Assembly: GCA_963759545.1 (NCBI GenBank)
Contig: CAVXAB010000048.1
Span: 1 to 64,000 of the forward strand
DNA length: 64,000 bases
Origin: Trebonia sp963759545
GTDB taxonomy: Bacteria > Actinomycetota > Actinomycetes > Streptosporangiales > Streptosporangiaceae
Direction: 5' to 3'
The notes beneath the pieces were generated by a model, which was given only the letters and a program-made list of their open reading frames with translations, was not told the DNA's origin and searched no databases. Position 1 is the stretch's first letter, and every line of letters begins with the position of its first letter. The position numbers and the translations under genes are program-made. Of the stretch, positions 61,867 to 64,000 are shown piece by piece.

Positions 61867-63233
61867 GTGCGACGGAGTTCGACGTCATCAGCCCGGTCGA
61901 CGAGACAATCGTGAAAACGGTGCCCCTCGCCGACCGGGCCGAGGTGGACGCGCGCGTCGCCCGCGCCCACCGTGCCTTCGCCGCGTGGCGGCTCGTCACG
62001 CCGGGGGACAGGGCCCGGCTCCTGCGGCGCTTCGCGCGGGCCGTCGAAGGGGACATCGGGACGCTGGCCGCCCTGGAAGTGCGCAACGCCGGCCATACCG
62101 TCGGCAACGCCCGCTGGGAGGCGGGCAACGTGCGCGACGTAATCAATTACTACTCCGCGGCACCGGAACGGCTCACCGGGAAGCAGATCCCCGTCGCGGG
62201 AGGCGTTGACATAACGTTCCACGAGCCGCTGGGGGTCGTCGGCGTCATCGTGCCGTGGAACTTCCCGATGCCCATCGCGGCCTGGGGATTCGCGCCGGCC
62301 CTGGCCGCGGGCAACACGGTGATCGTCAAGCCGGCGCAGTACACCCCGCTGACCGCGCTGCGGCTGGAGGAACTCGCGCTCGAGGCCGGGCTTCCCCCGG
62401 ACGTCCTCCAGGTGGTCGCCGGCACAGGAACGGAGGCGGGCGAGCACCTCGTGGGCCACCCGCTCGTGCGCAAGATCGTCTTCACCGGCTCAACCGCCGT
62501 GGGCAAGCGGATCATGCGGCTGTGCGCCGACCAGGTCAAGCCGCTCACGCTCGAACTCGGCGGGAAGAACGCCAACATCGTCTTCGCCGACGCCGACCTG
62601 GAGCGGGCCGCGGCCAGCGCGCCGGGCGCCGCGTTCGACAACGCCGGCCAGGACTGCTGTGCGCGGTCACGTGTCCTGGTGCAGCGCAGTGCCTTCGACC
62701 GGTTCATGGAGCTGCTTGAGCCCGCGGTCAAGAACTTCACGGTCGGCGACCCGGTCGAGCCGGCCACGGACATGGGACCGCTGATCTCGGCGCGGCATCG
62801 CGAGTCGGTCAGCTCCTACATCGACGAGGGGACGGCCGTGGCGTTTCGCGGCACGGCTCCGCCGGGGCCGGGCTTCTGGTTCCCGCCGACCGTGCTGGCC
62901 CCGGTCTCCGCGGCCAGCAGGCAGTGGCGCGAGGAGATCTTCGGCCCGGTGCTCGCCGTCATGCCGTTCGAGGACGAGGCGGACGCCATCCGGCTGGCCA
63001 ACGACACGGACTACGGCCTTTCCGGATCGCTGTGGACCCGCGACCTGGGGCGGGCCCTGCGGGTCGCCCGCGCCTGGGAGACCGGGACGCTGTCGGTGAA
63101 CTCGCACTCTTCGGTGCGGTACTGGACGCCCTTCGGCGGGTTCAAGCAGTCAGGGCTTGGCCGGGAACTCGGCCCGGACGCGGTCGAGGCGTTCACCGAG
63201 ACTAAGAACGTCTTCATCTCGACCGAGGAGTGA
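61863..63233 (+). CDS. aldehyde dehydrogenase
   Basis: A 456-residue NAD(P)-dependent enzyme. Cofactor motif FTGSTAVGKRIM, catalytic Glu in LELGGKNANIVF, catalytic Cys in NAGQDCCARSRV, and the C-terminal SVRYWTPFGGFKQSGLGRELG are all visible. It starts at ATG 61863, overlapping the PuuD stop. In context it may oxidise gamma-glutamyl- or amino-aldehydes, the PuuC step, but the sequence does not decide this. The frame is intact throughout. Confidence 0.92.
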   Translation: MSATEFDVISPVDETIVKTVPLADRAEVDARVARAHRAFAAWRLVTPGDRARLLRRFARAVEGDIGTLAALEVRNAGHTVGNARWEAGNVRDVINYYSAAPERLTGKQIPVAGGVDITFHEPLGVVGVIVPWNFPMPIAAWGFAPALAAGNTVIVKPAQYTPLTALRLEELALEAGLPPDVLQVVAGTGTEAGEHLVGHPLVRKIVFTGSTAVGKRIMRLCADQVKPLTLELGGKNANIVFADADLERAAASAPGAAFDNAGQDCCARSRVLVQRSAFDRFMELLEPAVKNFTVGDPVEPATDMGPLISARHRESVSSYIDEGTAVAFRGTAPPGPGFWFPPTVLAPVSAASRQWREEIFGPVLAVMPFEDEADAIRLANDTDYGLSGSLWTRDLGRALRVARAWETGTLSVNSHSSVRYWTPFGGFKQSGLGRELGPDAVEAFTETKNVFISTEE

Positions 63234-63337
63234 CCCGGTCGGCCGGGTGCGGACCGGGGCGCGATGAAGGTCATGACTCCACGTAGTCAAGCGACCCCGG
63301 TGTTGCCCCGCCAGTGGCCGCCGGCTGTGATAGGTCT

Positions 63338-64000
63338 ATGGCAGGCAAGACGACGATCACGCTTCCGCTTCTCAGGCTCGGCCGGCTGCAGCTGGACACC
63401 GCGCTGCGTGCCCTGCCGCTCGGCCCGGCCTCATCCGGGCTGGTGGTGACCGCCACGGTCTCGGTGCCGGACACGCCGGTTGACCGGTCGTATGAATGGG
63501 ATGTGGCCTGGGCCGATGCCGCCCGCCAGGCCAGCGAGCTTGGCGCCGATCAGGCCACCGCCCAGGCGCTGGCCGCCAGCGCCGGCCAGCCGGTGGCGGG
63601 CGGCACCCGCGTCGTGGTCGCGGCGCACGGCGAGGTCTTGCTCGCCCGGTGGCTCCCGTACGGGACCGGCGCGGGTTCGGTGCGGGTCGGCCCGCTGCCG
63701 CACTTGCTTGAGGTGGCGGCGGCCGCGGCGCGGCGGCCTGCCTACGTGGTCCTGCTGGCGGACCGCGACGGCGCCGACATCGTCACCCACGCCGGCGGTG
63801 ACCAGGCGCCGGGCGAGCCGTTCCCCGTCGGCCGCCGTCCCGGCGCGCAAAGCGATCCTCATCCGGGCAGGCCGCCAGGGCAGCTTCACGGCGAGCGGCA
63901 CCTGACCGACCGCGAGCCGGAAAGCGGCGGCCAGCACAACGCCGAGTTCATCGCCGGGCGCGTGTCCGAGGCCGCCGACAGCGTGGGCGCGCACGTTATC
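63338..64000 (+). CDS. Rv2629-like (baeRF) protein, 3' end outside window
   Basis: Open from ATG 63338 to the window edge, 221 codons. LGRLQLDTALRALPLGPASSGLVVTATVSVPDTP, VVVAAHGEVLLARWLP, AYVVLLADRDGADIVT and HNAEFIAGRVSEAADSVGAHV follow the order of actinobacterial Rv2629/baeRF-type proteins, which resemble eRF1 core folds and associate with hibernation or peptide-release roles in annotation. The function is not established. No stop is reached. It is separated from the aldehyde dehydrogenase by 104 bases and probably has its own promoter. Confidence 0.72.
   Translation, partial: MAGKTTITLPLLRLGRLQLDTALRALPLGPASSGLVVTATVSVPDTPVDRSYEWDVAWADAARQASELGADQATAQALAASAGQPVAGGTRVVVAAHGEVLLARWLPYGTGAGSVRVGPLPHLLEVAAAAARRPAYVVLLADRDGADIVTHAGGDQAPGEPFPVGRRPGAQSDPHPGRPPGQLHGERHLTDREPESGGQHNAEFIAGRVSEAADSVGAHVI

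Overview
The window is high-GC DNA from an actinobacterium. The evidence is a Streptomyces-type ParE/ParC pair, DUF3040 and Rv2629-like proteins, a TraR/DksA zinc-finger protein, DesK-type two-component systems, an Rpf-like muralytic protein, and frequent GTG starts with ATGA/GTGA overlaps. I cannot name the genus. No rRNA, CRISPR array or complete insertion sequence is visible.

Layout. 1-4.4 kb: the 3' part of parE and all of parC, whose C-terminal half is out of frame across a G/C-run repeat. 4.4-20 kb: housekeeping and redox genes (SDR, PfkB kinase, YjbQ, an XRE-PBP regulator, a GT39-like glycosyltransferase, a histidine kinase and regulator, DksA-like, PEBP, PQQ-propeller, YihY, NDH-2, a SCO1/thioredoxin lipoprotein). 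20-30.4 kb: an esterase, a DHA2 exporter with its MarR regulator and an operator-like palindrome, two DUF202 proteins, a cupin, a PhoD-like phosphatase, an SGNH hydrolase/acyltransferase pair, and an NTF2-like/FAH pair. 30.7-35.8 kb: a GAF-REC-LuxR regulator, then a badly frame-broken aldolase/HAD/DhaL/DhaK cluster whose codon use looks foreign. 35.8-39.7 kb: an ABC exporter divergent from a two-component system. 40.5-43.4 kb: a dense array of 27 tRNA genes on one strand. 43.4-64 kb: a P-loop protein, a 1141-aa GMC oxidoreductase/hydrolase fusion facing an XRE-AAA regulator, an SDR/LysR divergent pair, a LysM/Rpf-like protein behind a long structured leader, a class I aldolase, a DHA2 transporter, a sodium-symporter remnant, an ECF-like sigma factor with a membrane partner, and an acyl-CoA ligase, PuuD and aldehyde dehydrogenase row, ending in an Rv2629-like protein.

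Most interesting region. The tRNA array covers 19 of 20 amino acids; only Asp is missing. It is preceded by a promoter, a short open frame with a strong ribosome-binding site, mutually exclusive antiterminator and terminator hairpins, and a U-run that is rare in such GC-rich DNA. Nine of the 27 tRNAs carry C33 instead of the near-universal U33. All three Leu-anticodon tRNAs lack the long variable arm. One tRNA has the position 1-72 mismatch typical of an initiator. My inference is a back-up tRNA set induced when ribosomes stall, perhaps resistant to anticodon-loop nucleases. None of this is proven by sequence alone.

Caveat. About twenty genes have one or more single-base frame breaks, including the probably essential parC. 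Other long genes (44.5-47.9 kb and 59.5-64 kb) are clean. Many breaks may be assembly indels, so genes marked as frame-broken should not automatically be read as dead.
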